Source: Sphingobium sp. EP60837
Lineage (GTDB): Bacteria; Pseudomonadota; Alphaproteobacteria; Sphingomonadales; Sphingomonadaceae
DNA: 64,000 nt
Direction: 5' to 3'
Assembly (NCBI RefSeq): GCF_001658005.1
Contig: NZ_CP015986.1
Span: forward strand, 2,543,501 to 2,607,500
Of this stretch, positions 26,751 through 34,800 are shown one piece after another (the stretch's first letter is position 1; each line of letters begins with the position of its first letter). The notes below the pieces were generated by a model. That model was not told the DNA's origin and did not search any database. It saw only the letters and a list, made by a program, of their open reading frames with translations. The translations under genes and the position numbers were made by a program.

Positions 26751-27642
26751 TCGCGCTGCCGGCGATCGGTTCGACGCGGACACGGCGGCCCTTCGCCGTC
26801 ACGATGAGGTAGAGGCCGCCCAGGATCATCGGCACGCACAGCCACTGGCCCATATGAAGGCCGGTGCGCGCCGCGAACTCCATCAACTGCGCGTCGGCCT
26901 CCCGATAATATTCGATGCCGAAACGGAACAGCCCGTAGAAAAACAGGAACAGGCCGACCAGCAGGCCCGGCTTGTACCGCGCTCGCGTCTTCCAAAAGGC
27001 GAAGGCCAGGATAAGGAGCAGGACGATGCCTTCGAAAAAGGCTTCGTAAAGCTGGCTCGGATGGCGAGGGAAGGGGCCGCCGGTGGGGAAGATCACCGCC
27101 CAGGGAACGTCTGTCTCCTTGCCCCACAGCTCGCCATTCACGAAGTTGGCGAGGCGGCCGAAGAACAAGCCGAAAGGCACGCAGCAGGCGACATAGTCAT
27201 GGATGCGAAGCCAGGACAGATTTTCCTTTCGCGCCATGTAAAGCACGCCAAGCGACACGCCGATCACCCCGCCATGGAAAGACATGCCGCCATTCCACAG
27301 TTTGAAGACATCGAGCGGATTGCGCAGGATTTCCGGCTGGTAAAAAAAGACATAGGCGAGCCGTCCGCCGATGATGATGCCTAGCGTCGCGTAAAAGATC
27401 ATGTCGTCGGCATGCCGCCGCGCCATGGGGGATCCGGGCTGGGCGACTAGCTTCAGCAGATACCAGTAGCCGACCAATATGCCCGCCAGATAGGCGAGGC
27501 TGTACCATTTGAGCGTGAAGAAACCGAGGTCCAGCGCAACCGGGCTGAGCCCCAGCTGATCGAAATGGATGGCGCCCGAAGCGGCGGCGGCGAGGTCAAG
27601 GATCAAGTTGTGGTTCCCCTTGGGAATTATGGCCTTCGCCAT
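26740..27642 (-). CDS. lgt: Prolipoprotein diacylglyceryl transferase
   Basis: Lgt attaches diacylglycerol to the lipobox cysteine of preprolipoproteins in the inner membrane. The 300-residue, roughly seven-helix protein has [17 protein letters not shown] at the N-terminus, [28 protein letters not shown] and the [12 protein letters not shown] block; the signature [13 protein letters not shown] is present in its middle. It is followed by the MidA-type methyltransferase with overlap. It would process the lipoproteins encoded in this window. Confidence 0.94.
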   Translation of the reverse strand: MAKAIIPKGNHNLILDLAAAASGAIHFDQLGLSPVALDLGFFTLKWYSLAYLAGILVGYWYLLKLVAQPGSPMARRHADDMIFYATLGIIIGGRLAYVFFYQPEILRNPLDVFKLWNGGMSFHGGVIGVSLGVLYMARKENLSWLRIHDYVACCVPFGLFFGRLANFVNGELWGKETDVPWAVIFPTGGPFPRHPSQLYEAFFEGIVLLLILAFAFWKTRARYKPGLLVGLFLFFYGLFRFGIEYYREADAQLMEFAARTGLHMGQWLCVPMILGGLYLIVTAKGRRVRVEPIAGSASVS

Positions 27643-27809
27643 AGAGCAGGTTGGGGCGGCGAGGGAAGGGGGCTGTCAATTTCCTCGGAGATTCGGGCGA
27701 CACCGGAGTGCAGTGGATTAAGCAGAGATAGCTTTCGCGTCTCATATCGGACCAAGATTTAGGCAGCTGTTAACCTGCTGGAAACCTTCGCCGTGGCACT
27801 CATGGCGGC

Positions 27810-28520
27810 ATGTCTATCGACCCCGTTATAGAGCAATCGCCGGCAACCGGCGAAAAGCGCGAGACCGCGCGCTGGCCTATCCGTCTGGAAGTGCCGGGGG
27901 CGCTGGGCAACGAGCCTGCGGACGTCACGGTCCACGACATCTCGACGGCGGGCATGCTGATCGAAACCCGGTCGAAGTTGAAGCTTGGCCAGGTCGTGCT
28001 GGTGTCTCTACCCGAAGCCGGGACGGTCGCCACTCGCGTGGTGTGGCAGGATGATCCGCTGTTCGGTTGCCGCTTCGATGAAGCGCTGCCGCAAGCGGCC
28101 GTAAGCGCCACGCGGCTGCGTAGCAGCAAGCGCAGCAACGGAAGTCCGGTCGATCATGTCGTGCAGGGCAATGGCCCGGAAATGCTCCCGGAACGCCTGC
28201 GCCGCCTGCGCCGCGAACGCGGCCTTAGCCGGGCGGCGTTGTCGGAGCGGACGGGGTTCAGCAAGCCCTCGCTCTGGGCATGGGAATCGGGCAAGACGAT
28301 GCCCCGGCGCAAGAGCCTCATCATCCTGGCGGAGGTGTTCGGCCTGACGGAACAGCAGTTGCTGCTCGGCGAAACGGCCGCTGCGCCGCGCGAGTCTCGT
28401 CCTGCTGAGGGTGCGCATGGGGGGCAGCAGCTTCATGAGGTCATCGACGCGGCAAAGCGCCAGATTGCGCAGCACGCCGGTGTCGATAAATCGCAGGTGC
28501 ACGTCCGTATCGATTATTGA
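27810..28520 (+). CDS. PilZ domain fused to a helix-turn-helix domain
   Basis: The 236-residue protein has both c-di-GMP-binding PilZ motifs: RETAR (RxxxR, residues 17-21) and DISTAG (DxSxxG, residues 43-48), followed by the beta strands of the PilZ barrel to about residue 95. After a Ser/Gly-rich linker, residues about 125-190 form an XRE/Cro-like HTH (ERLRRLRRERGLSRAAL, FSKPSLWAWESGKTMPRRKS). The last 35 residues (QLHEVIDAAKRQIAQ, then DKSQVHVRIDY) form a helix and a short strand. It may be a c-di-GMP-responsive DNA-binding regulator; this is inference from domains. It stands alone, with an operator not identified. Confidence 0.85.
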   Translation: MSIDPVIEQSPATGEKRETARWPIRLEVPGALGNEPADVTVHDISTAGMLIETRSKLKLGQVVLVSLPEAGTVATRVVWQDDPLFGCRFDEALPQAAVSATRLRSSKRSNGSPVDHVVQGNGPEMLPERLRRLRRERGLSRAALSERTGFSKPSLWAWESGKTMPRRKSLIILAEVFGLTEQQLLLGETAAAPRESRPAEGAHGGQQLHEVIDAAKRQIAQHAGVDKSQVHVRIDY

Positions 28521-28690
28521 TGAGCCTGCATCAGCCAGCCCGCTCAAGCTGATAGAACGAGCCACTTGCCTCGTTCGAATGTCGGAGCCTCTGGTTTTCT
28601 GAAGAGGCAGGACGCCACTCGATCCCGGCATGAAGGAAACATGCCATCCGCTATGGGCAGCCTGTAAACCTCCAAAGCAGGCACATGATC

Positions 28691-28720
28691 GCTTTTGATG
28701 CTTGGACAGGCATCAAAAGC
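28691..28720. repeat. Perfect 11-bp inverted repeat
   Basis: GCTTTTGATGC and GCATCAAAAGC form a perfect 11-bp stem around the 8-base loop TTGGACAG. There is no T-run, so it is either a rho-dependent stop point, an RNA stability hairpin or a protein-binding palindrome. Confidence 0.55.
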
Positions 28721-28817
28721 TCAGGTCGAGCGAAGGCATCTCGAGGCTCTGAAAAGTCATCTCCTCTAAAGACTGGCGATTGTTCGGTCGTTCCTTCGGC
28801 CATTCGGCCGCAGCCAT

Positions 28818-28850
28818 AAAAAAGCCGCCCGGTGAGGGGCGGCTTTCTTT
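28818..28850. terminator. Bidirectional intrinsic terminator downstream of rplI
   Basis: AAAGCCGCCC and GGGCGGCTTT form a 10-bp stem with a 6-base loop, flanked by an A-run on the left and CTTTCTTT on the right. The A-run reads as a U-run on the minus strand, so it terminates the rpsF-rpsR-rplI transcript; it also works for the plus strand. Confidence 0.8.
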
Positions 28851-28866
28851 CAATCCGTTGGGAAAC

Positions 28867-29463
28867 TCAGGCTTCTTCAGCCGGAGCTTCTTCGGCCTCC
28901 ACGGCGATCTCGCCGGGCTCCGCATTCGGATCATAATCTTCGGTGAAGCCGGCCTCGTCCTTTTCGAACAGGTCAGCCATCACGTCCACGCCCTGCGCCT
29001 GCAGATCGGCCTCTTCGGGCGAGCGGGCGACGTTCACCTGGATGGTAGTGACGACTTCCGGGTGCAGCGCGACTTTGACGTCGAAAAGGCCCAGGGTCTT
29101 GATCGGGCGTTCCAGCACGATCATCGCTTTGGTCACGTTGGTTACGCCATCGGCATGCAGCGCTTCGACGACGTCACGGACGGCGACCGAACCATAGAGG
29201 TGGCCGGCGTTCGACGACTGGCGGATCAGGATGATCTGCTTGCCGTTGACGCCTTCGGCAGACTTTTCGGCGTCCGAGCGGCGAGCGGCGTTGTCGGCCT
29301 CGATCTTCGCGCGATTGGCTTCGAAGACCTTCTTGTTGGCATTGTTGGAGCGCAGCGCCTTCTTGTTGGGCAGCAGGAAGTTACGGGCGTAACCGTCCTT
29401 TACGGTGACGACGTCACCGATGGCGCCCAGCTTCTCGATCCGTTCGAGGAGAATGATTTCCAT
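28867..29463 (-). CDS. rplI: 50S ribosomal protein L9
   Basis: L9 binds 23S rRNA domain V at the L1 stalk base. The start MEIILLERIEKLGAIGDVVTVKDGYARNFLLPNKKAL is nearly canonical. At 198 residues it is about 50 longer than E. coli L9 because of an acidic C-terminal tail (NAEPGEIAVEAEEAPAEEA), common in alphaproteobacteria. It is the last gene of the rpsF-rpsR-rplI operon and is followed by a strong terminator. Confidence 0.96.
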   Translation of the reverse strand: MEIILLERIEKLGAIGDVVTVKDGYARNFLLPNKKALRSNNANKKVFEANRAKIEADNAARRSDAEKSAEGVNGKQIILIRQSSNAGHLYGSVAVRDVVEALHADGVTNVTKAMIVLERPIKTLGLFDVKVALHPEVVTTIQVNVARSPEEADLQAQGVDVMADLFEKDEAGFTEDYDPNAEPGEIAVEAEEAPAEEA

Positions 29464-29476
29464 GAGTCTTACTCCC

Positions 29477-29701
29477 TCACTTCACGATGTAGGGCAGCAG
29501 GCCCAGGTGACGGGCGCGCTTGATGGCCTGGGCCAACTCACGCTGCTTCTTGGCGGACACCGCGGTGATGCGGCTGGGGACGATCTTGCCGCGTTCGGAC
29601 ACAAAGCCCTGCAGCAGACGGACGTCCTTATAATCGATCTTCGGCGCATCCTTGGCGGCGAAGGGGCAGCTCTTGCGGCGGCGGAAAAACGGGCGTGCCA
29701 T
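29477..29701 (-). CDS. rpsR: 30S ribosomal protein S18
   Basis: The 74-residue protein has [20 protein letters not shown] at the N-terminus and [20 protein letters not shown] and the closing [12 protein letters not shown], all diagnostic of S18. It pairs with S6 on the 30S platform. It sits 13 bases upstream of rplI and 13 bases downstream of rpsF on the same strand. Confidence 0.96.
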   Translation of the reverse strand: MARPFFRRRKSCPFAAKDAPKIDYKDVRLLQGFVSERGKIVPSRITAVSAKKQRELAQAIKRARHLGLLPYIVK

Positions 29702-29714
29702 GTTTCAGATCTCC

Positions 29715-30146
29715 TTATTCGCCAGCCGGGGCTTCTTCGCGATCGCGGCGCGGGCCACGGTCGCCACGATCTTCGCGCGGACCGCGATCGCCACGGGGGC
29801 CGCGATCACCACGCTCGGAGCGCTCCTGCTTGCGCATCATGACCGACGGGCCGGCCTCCAGCTCATCGACCTTCACGGTCATGTAGCGGATGATGTCTTC
29901 GTTGATCTGGGTCTGACGCTCCAGTTCCGCGACGACGCCGGCGGGGGCGTCGATGTTCAGCATCACATAGTGCGCCTTGCGGTTCTTGGCGATCTTGTAG
30001 GCGAGGCTGCGCAGGCCCCAGGTCTCGACCTTGGTAACCTTGCCTTCATTATCCTCGACGATCTTGGTGGCGGTTTCCGCCAGTGCGTCCACCTGCGCCT
30101 GTGCCAGATCCTGGCGCGCAAGGAACACATGCTCGTAAAGAGCCAT
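29715..30146 (-). CDS. rpsF: 30S ribosomal protein S6
   Basis: S6 starts [20 protein letters not shown] and has [19 protein letters not shown] and [12 protein letters not shown], diagnostic of the family. The ATG at 30146 fits the family N-terminus. The C-terminal 45 residues are rich in Asp-Arg-Gly repeats ([17 protein letters not shown]), longer and more basic than in E. coli S6. It opens the rpsF-rpsR-rplI operon. A 176-base upstream region contains a small inverted repeat near 30270-30288; I could not confirm an S6:S18 leader. Confidence 0.96.
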   Translation of the reverse strand: MALYEHVFLARQDLAQAQVDALAETATKIVEDNEGKVTKVETWGLRSLAYKIAKNRKAHYVMLNIDAPAGVVAELERQTQINEDIIRYMTVKVDELEAGPSVMMRKQERSERGDRGPRGDRGPREDRGDRGPRRDREEAPAGE

Positions 30147-30322
30147 GGGTATTGCCTCATCTGTTGGCCGATCGCTGACGCCCACCCCATGTGGAACGCC
30201 CCTCCGGCTGTCGTCTCAAAACAGTCTGTCGCATGCCCGCGAGTCACCCTCGTGGCGTGCGAAGCGGCGCCTATGACGGAAACATAGGTGAAAGGCAAGC
30301 GGATGCTGGCTGCGATCGAACC

Positions 30323-30724
30323 TCAGCCGCGGTGCATCTCTGCCGAACCCATGAAATGGGCGCGGGTCGATGCGCCGGCCCGATCCAGCAGGACGGCGAC
30401 CTTGTCCTTCAGATTGGCGGAAGGCTGCGCAGGATCATCATAGGCCATGCCCCAATCGCCAAATTCACGTGAGTCAATTGCGGCTTCCCGAAGCTTCACG
30501 ACGCCCCGATGGCGGTCGTCCTGGCGGATGCGTTCATAGACGCTCTCCACAGCCGCCCGCGGACCTTCGAGCACCTGGATGAAGCGCTTGCTGTTGAACA
30601 GCAGCAGCCCCGTTACATCCGCCAGACGGTTCCGGACTGCCGCGGCGCGGGCGATTGCCGCACACTGGTCAGCCGTCACGCTCCCTTGAGCGCTGCTGAT
30701 ATACATGATCTGGTATAAGGACAT
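30323..30724 (-). CDS. BLUF-domain blue-light photoreceptor, 133 aa
   Basis: The whole protein is a single BLUF domain with FAD-binding and photocycle residues in the same places as in Slr1694-type proteins: Tyr8, Asn32, Gln50 (in FIQVLEG), Trp91 and Met93 (in FGDWGMAY). DDRHRGVVKL is also typical. The C-terminal 40 residues may be the helical cap that relays the light signal. No output domain is fused, so it must act by contacting a partner protein. The start has AGGAAA about six bases upstream. It is transcribed alone, between rpsF and the RcnB-like gene. Confidence 0.93.
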   Translation of the reverse strand: MSLYQIMYISSAQGSVTADQCAAIARAAAVRNRLADVTGLLLFNSKRFIQVLEGPRAAVESVYERIRQDDRHRGVVKLREAAIDSREFGDWGMAYDDPAQPSANLKDKVAVLLDRAGASTRAHFMGSAEMHRG

Positions 30725-30805
30725 GATGTTTCCTGATAACGCCGCCCACAGCGGCCATATCGCCCGGAAACGCTTTAGATTTCGTGTTTAACCTTGATCA
30801 TGCAA

Positions 30806-30839
30806 AGCGCCCCGGAGGGAGAGATGTCTCCGGGGCGCT
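30806..30839 (-). terminator. Terminator downstream of the RcnB-like gene
   Basis: AGCGCCCCGGAG and CTCCGGGGCGCT form a perfect 12-bp stem with a 10-base loop. On the minus strand the hairpin is followed by TTTGC, a weak U-run. It lies 23 bases past the stop of the minus-strand gene ending at 30863. Confidence 0.7.
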
Positions 30840-30862
30840 GCTTCACCATATTGGCGGACGGC

Positions 30863-31225
30863 TTAGCGAATGGCGCTGCCGATCACCGCGCCGATGATGC
30901 CGCTGGTGATCGCCACCAACACCGCGTCATTGCCCGAGCGGACCCAGTGATAACCGCGCGGCGGGGCGTTCAGGCGATAGTCGCGATAATTGTTGATCAC
31001 GCGGTAATCGCGGGCATAGCGGCGGTCGAAGCGTTGACCCTTGTTCCAGCGGCGATAGTCATTCTTGCGCACGACGGTCTTGTGCTTCACCACCGTGTGG
31101 CCATGGGGGCCATGCTTTACCACGCGGGTCACTTCGCGATGCGGCGCGGCCTGTGCCTGCGCGGCGACCATCGGGCTTGCCACCATGGTCGTTGCGGCCA
31201 GGCTCATCAGTAGTTTCTTGATCAT
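30863..31225 (-). CDS. RcnB-like small periplasmic protein, 120 aa
   Basis: A signal peptide (MIKKLLMSLAATTMVASPMVAAQAQA) is followed by a His/Lys/Arg/Tyr-rich segment (GPHGHTVVKHKTVVRKNDYR) and then PPRGYHWVRSGNDAVLVAIT, the hallmark block of the RcnB family (Ni/Co homeostasis). A closing Gly/Ile segment looks membrane-associated. RcnB helps nickel and cobalt export regulation in E. coli, but many family members have other roles. The ATG at 31225 has AAGGAG nine bases upstream. No rcnA or rcnR is nearby. Confidence 0.8.
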   Translation of the reverse strand: MIKKLLMSLAATTMVASPMVAAQAQAAPHREVTRVVKHGPHGHTVVKHKTVVRKNDYRRWNKGQRFDRRYARDYRVINNYRDYRLNAPPRGYHWVRSGNDAVLVAITSGIIGAVIGSAIR

Positions 31226-31348
31226 CTCACTTGCTCCTTGCTTTTTTGTCTGTCGCGCCGTTGCTCCGGCGTTGAAGACAGATTTAGGCAAGACTTGTCG
31301 CAAGCTTGTGCCAAAGCGGCGGCTTAACTGTCTGAAATTGTAACAGCC

Positions 31349-32554
31349 TCATTCGTGCCGCAGCGCGTCGATGGGGTTGAGCGCCGCCGCGCGTCGCGCC
31401 GGAAAATAGCCAAACACGACGCCGATCGCCGCCGAAAAGAGGAAGGCGATCAGGTTGACCTTCACATCGAAGATGAAAGGCACCTGCATCAGCGGCGCGA
31501 TGGCGACCGATGCGATGAGGGCGAGGAACAGGCCGATCATCCCGCCCAGGCACGACAGCACGATCGCCTCGACCAGGAACTGCATCAGCACCTCGCGCGC
31601 AACGGCGCCGATGGCGAGCCGGATGCCGATCTCGCGGGTGCGCTCCGTCACGGACACCAGCATGATGTTCATGATGCCGATCCCGCCGACCAGCAGGGAG
31701 ATGGCAGCAACCGCCGCGACGATCTGAGTCAGGATCGTGGTCGTGCCGGTCAGCGTGTCGCTGATCTGCTTGGTGTCGAAGACGTTGAAATTATCCTCCG
31801 CGCCCGGCTTCACCTTGCGCCGCTCGCGCACCAGTTCTTCCAGGCTCGCCTGCACGGTGGAGGTGTCATAGGCATCATCCACCGCGATCATGATCTGGCT
31901 GATGTCGCGGTCGCCGGTGAAGCGGCGCTGCACGAATTTGATCGGCATGACGACCACATCATCCTGGTCACCAAAGCCGCCTTGCCCGCGTGTCGCCAGC
32001 GCGCCGATCACCTGGCAGGAAACACCCTTGATGCGCAGCCGCTTTCCGACGGGGTCGCTGCCCTGGAACAGGTTGGTGCGCACCGTATTGCCGATGATGC
32101 AGACGGGTTTGCCTGCTTCCTCCTCCTCCGGCATGAACAGGCGTCCCGCGTCCGCCTTCCAGCTTTGCACCTCGAAATAGGCGGCGGTGGTGCCATAGAC
32201 GGTGGTGGACCAGTTGGATCCTTCATAGATGGCGGTGCCGCTCGACTGGACCAGCGGGGCAACGGCGCGCACGCCGGTCAGCTGATTTTCGATCGCGGCA
32301 AGGTCGGCGGGCTTGAAGTCCGGCGGGCGCGGGCCGCCTCCGCCACGGCCGAAGCCCTGACCGGGGCGAAGCTGCAGCACGTTCGCGCCCAGCGAGCTGA
32401 TCTGCTGGCGCACCGCGGCGGTCGCCCCATTGCCCAGCGTCACCATAGTGACGACCGCCGCCACCCCGATGATGATGCCCAGCGTCGTCAGAAAGCTGCG
32501 CAACTTGTGCCGGTTGATCGCGCGAAAGGCGAGGATGACGGTCGTGCCTAGCAT
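31349..32554 (-). CDS. MacB-type ABC transporter permease
   Basis: The 401-residue protein has an N-terminal helix (AFRAINRHKLRSFLTTLGIIIGVAAVVT) and a large periplasmic domain of about 230 residues. The C-terminal FtsX/MacB_PCD helices include LLVGGIGIMNIMLVSVTERTREIGIRLAIGA and close with NPIDALRHE. It lacks the ATPase domain present at the N-terminus of E. coli MacB; that domain is a separate gene at 32667. The start could be the ATG at 32554 or a TTG at 32560; AGGGGG lies upstream. An inverted repeat separates the two genes. Function: macrolide, peptide or lipoprotein export through MacA and an outer-membrane factor. Confidence 0.92.
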   Translation of the reverse strand: MLGTTVILAFRAINRHKLRSFLTTLGIIIGVAAVVTMVTLGNGATAAVRQQISSLGANVLQLRPGQGFGRGGGGPRPPDFKPADLAAIENQLTGVRAVAPLVQSSGTAIYEGSNWSTTVYGTTAAYFEVQSWKADAGRLFMPEEEEAGKPVCIIGNTVRTNLFQGSDPVGKRLRIKGVSCQVIGALATRGQGGFGDQDDVVVMPIKFVQRRFTGDRDISQIMIAVDDAYDTSTVQASLEELVRERRKVKPGAEDNFNVFDTKQISDTLTGTTTILTQIVAAVAAISLLVGGIGIMNIMLVSVTERTREIGIRLAIGAVAREVLMQFLVEAIVLSCLGGMIGLFLALIASVAIAPLMQVPFIFDVKVNLIAFLFSAAIGVVFGYFPARRAAALNPIDALRHE

Positions 32555-32573
32555 CGGCAAGAAGCCCCCTGAG

Positions 32574-32651
32574 CCGTTCGGGCTGAACCTGTCGAAGCCC
32601 CATTTTTGTCGGAAGCGGAGTTGAGCCCTTCGACAAGCTCAGGGCGAACGG
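32574..32651. repeat. Dispersed inverted repeat (family A) inside the MacAB operon
   Basis: CCGTTCGGGCTGAACCTGTC and CTTCGACAAGCTCAGGGCGA (ending GAACGG) face each other between the ABC permease and ATPase genes. This is the 'TTCGACAAGCTCAGGGCGAA' variant seen widely in GC-rich bacteria. Confidence 0.8.
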
Positions 32652-32666
32652 AGGTCTTGGGCGAAA

Positions 32667-33365
32667 TCACACCCTCACCCCATTCTCAATCCCGTCCACA
32701 TGCCCATCCTTGAAATGCACGATCGTCCGGGCATAGGCCGCCATGTCGGGCTCATGCGTCACCATCAGCACCGTGATGCCACTATTCTTGTTGAGGTCGG
32801 TCAGCAGTTCCATGATCTCCACCGACCTTTCCGAATCCAGATTGCCGGTCGGCTCGTCGGCGAGCAGCACGGCGGGGTGGGTCACGATGGCGCGGGCGAT
32901 CGCCACGCGTTGTTGCTGGCCGCCGGACAGCTCGGCCGGCGTGTGATCCCACCAATCCTTCAGGCCCACCTTATCCAGCGCCGCCATGCCTGCGTCATAG
33001 CGCGTCTTCTTGTCCTCACCCCGATAGAGCAGGGGCAATTCGACATTCTCCAGCGCGGTCGTGCGGGACAGCAGGTTGAAGCCCTGGAACACGAAGCCCA
33101 GATAGCGTCGCCGCAGCAAGGCGCGCTGATCGCGATCGAGCGTTTCCACATGACGGCCCTTGAACAGGAACTCGCCAGCAGTCGGCACATCGAGGCAGCC
33201 TAGAATGTTCATCGTCGTCGATTTGCCGGAGCCCGACGGACCCATGACGGCGACAAAGTCTCCCTCCGCAATGTCGAGGTCGATGCCCTTCAGAGCCTGA
33301 AAGGCTGTCGGCCCCGATCCATAGACCTTGGTTACGCCGCGCAAGGAGATGATGGGATCATCCAT
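32667..33365 (-). CDS. ABC transporter ATP-binding protein, MacB/LolD type
   Basis: The 232-residue ATPase starts DDPIISLRGVTKVYGSGPTAF and has Walker A GPSGSGKST, signature LSGGQQQRV, Walker B LLADEPTGNLDS and VTHEPDMAAYA. It forms the energy subunit of the MacB-like exporter with the permease at 31349 and adaptor at 33370. The ATG at 33365 is four bases after the adaptor stop, and GAGG lies close before it. An extended frame upstream is noncoding in character. Confidence 0.92.
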   Translation of the reverse strand: MDDPIISLRGVTKVYGSGPTAFQALKGIDLDIAEGDFVAVMGPSGSGKSTTMNILGCLDVPTAGEFLFKGRHVETLDRDQRALLRRRYLGFVFQGFNLLSRTTALENVELPLLYRGEDKKTRYDAGMAALDKVGLKDWWDHTPAELSGGQQQRVAIARAIVTHPAVLLADEPTGNLDSERSVEIMELLTDLNKNSGITVLMVTHEPDMAAYARTIVHFKDGHVDGIENGVRV

Positions 33366-33369
33366 CGCC

Positions 33370-34800
33370 TCAGCTTCCGTTTCGCCGCCCGGTGCCGCGC
33401 GCTTCGCTACTCTGGCCGCCCCGATTGCGCTGCTGTCCGCCGCCGTTCGCACTATCCTCGGCGGGCTGTTCCTGCCCCGCCGCAAGCTGGCCGGTGATGA
33501 CGCGCATGCCGGGCTTCAGGTCGCCGCCGGTGATCACCGTGCGCGCGCCGTCGCTGGCGCCGACGACCACCGACACGGCCTTGGGCTTGCCGTCCGCGCC
33601 CACGACATACACGGTCTGGCTGCTGCCGATGCCGAAGCTGACCTGTCGCGCATTGCCACGGCGGAAGCGGCGCGGGCCGGGAACGATCTGGCTGGTAATG
33701 CCGCCGCCCTTATCCCCAGCGCTCGGCTTGAAGCGCAGCGCGGCGTTGGGGACCAGCAGGACGTTGTTCAACTCCTGCGTCACGATATCGGCCGTGGCCG
33801 TCATGCCAGGGCGCAGCGTCTCATCCTTGTTATCCACCGCCAGCACGGCGGTATAGGCGACCACCGTGCCGCTGGTGCTGGCCGTGCTGCTACTGCCCGA
33901 TGAGGTGGTGGAAGAGGAACTGCTCGAGGCATTGGAGCCGACATTCACCCGCGTCACGCGCGCGGGGAAGCTGCGGCCGGGGAAGGCATCGACGGCGAAG
34001 GTCGCCGCCTGGCCTTCCTTCACCTGACCGACGTCCGCCTCATCGACGGAAACCTCGACCTCCATCTGCGTCAGGTCCTCTGCGATGGTGAAGAGGACAG
34101 GCGCGTTGAGCGATGCCGCCACCGTCTGGCCCGGCTCGATGTCGCGCGACAGCACGACGCCGGTCACAGGCGATACGATCTGAGCGATGGACAAATTGGT
34201 CTGCGCTGTCGAAAGCTGAGCGCGCGCCACGCTTACCTGTGCCTGTTGCGCGCGCAGATTGCCGACGGCTGACTGATAATCTGCCCGCGCCGCATCCAGT
34301 TCCGTCTTGGCAGGGACGCGGCCACCCGACAGGCGGAAGACGTTGAGCTGCCGGTCCAGCGTCGCCTTCGCCAGCGCCACCTGCGCCTGCGCCTGTGCGA
34401 CGCTCGCCTGGGACGCCGAAACCTGCGCCCGATTCTGGTTCACTGTATCCACCAGGCGGCGCGTATCGAGTTCGGCGAGCCGTTGTCCCTTCGTCACCCG
34501 GTCGTTCACATCCACATAGACCTGCGTGATCTTGCCCGACTGTTCGGAACCCACATCGACCTGATTGATGGGCTTCAGGTTCCCGGTCGCCGACACGGTG
34601 ACGGTCAGGTCGCCGCGCCGCACTTCGCGCGTGGCGTAATTTGGGCTGTCATCGCCTGAAAAGCAGCGGGCGAGCAGGAGAATGAGGATCAGCAGCGCAA
34701 CGCCGATCGCGCCGCGCATCACCCATTTGCGCCACGGCTTTTCCGGCCGCGCCCCCAGAAAATCGTCCAGGTCCTGATCCTTGCTCACATCATTGCTCAT
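33370..34800 (-). CDS. HlyD/MacA-family periplasmic adaptor (membrane fusion protein)
   Basis: The 476-residue protein has one N-terminal membrane helix (VMRGAIGVALLILILLLARC). A lipoyl half follows (TVSATGNLKPINQVDVGSEQ), then a coiled-coil hairpin rich in Ala/Gln (VNQNRAQVSASQASVAQ), then the second lipoyl half and a beta barrel. A Ser/Thr-rich stretch of about 25 residues near residues 320-345 and a Gly/Gln/Arg-rich tail (GGGQQRNRGGQ) are extra. It links the MacB pair to the outer-membrane factor encoded upstream. The start ATG at 34800 overlaps the NodT-type gene by 11 bases. Confidence 0.91.
   Translation of the reverse strand: MSNDVSKDQDLDDFLGARPEKPWRKWVMRGAIGVALLILILLLARCFSGDDSPNYATREVRRGDLTVTVSATGNLKPINQVDVGSEQSGKITQVYVDVNDRVTKGQRLAELDTRRLVDTVNQNRAQVSASQASVAQAQAQVALAKATLDRQLNVFRLSGGRVPAKTELDAARADYQSAVGNLRAQQAQVSVARAQLSTAQTNLSIAQIVSPVTGVVLSRDIEPGQTVAASLNAPVLFTIAEDLTQMEVEVSVDEADVGQVKEGQAATFAVDAFPGRSFPARVTRVNVGSNASSSSSSTTSSGSSSTASTSGTVVAYTAVLAVDNKDETLRPGMTATADIVTQELNNVLLVPNAALRFKPSAGDKGGGITSQIVPGPRRFRRGNARQVSFGIGSSQTVYVVGADGKPKAVSVVVGASDGARTVITGGDLKPGMRVITGQLAAGQEQPAEDSANGGGQQRNRGGQSSEARGTGRRNGS

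Larger units (their letters stand above)
28521..28866. other. 346-base noncoding gap between convergent genes
   Basis: Between the PilZ-HTH gene and the convergent rplI gene I see no coding frame. The gap holds a perfect inverted repeat (28691-28720) and a strong terminator hairpin (28818-28850). The remaining sequence has no recognisable motif. Confidence 0.6.

Noticed and set aside
30147..30322. S6:S18-type leader RNA upstream of rpsF
   Set aside because: A small inverted repeat is present, but I could not match the conserved binding motif, so no leader is called.
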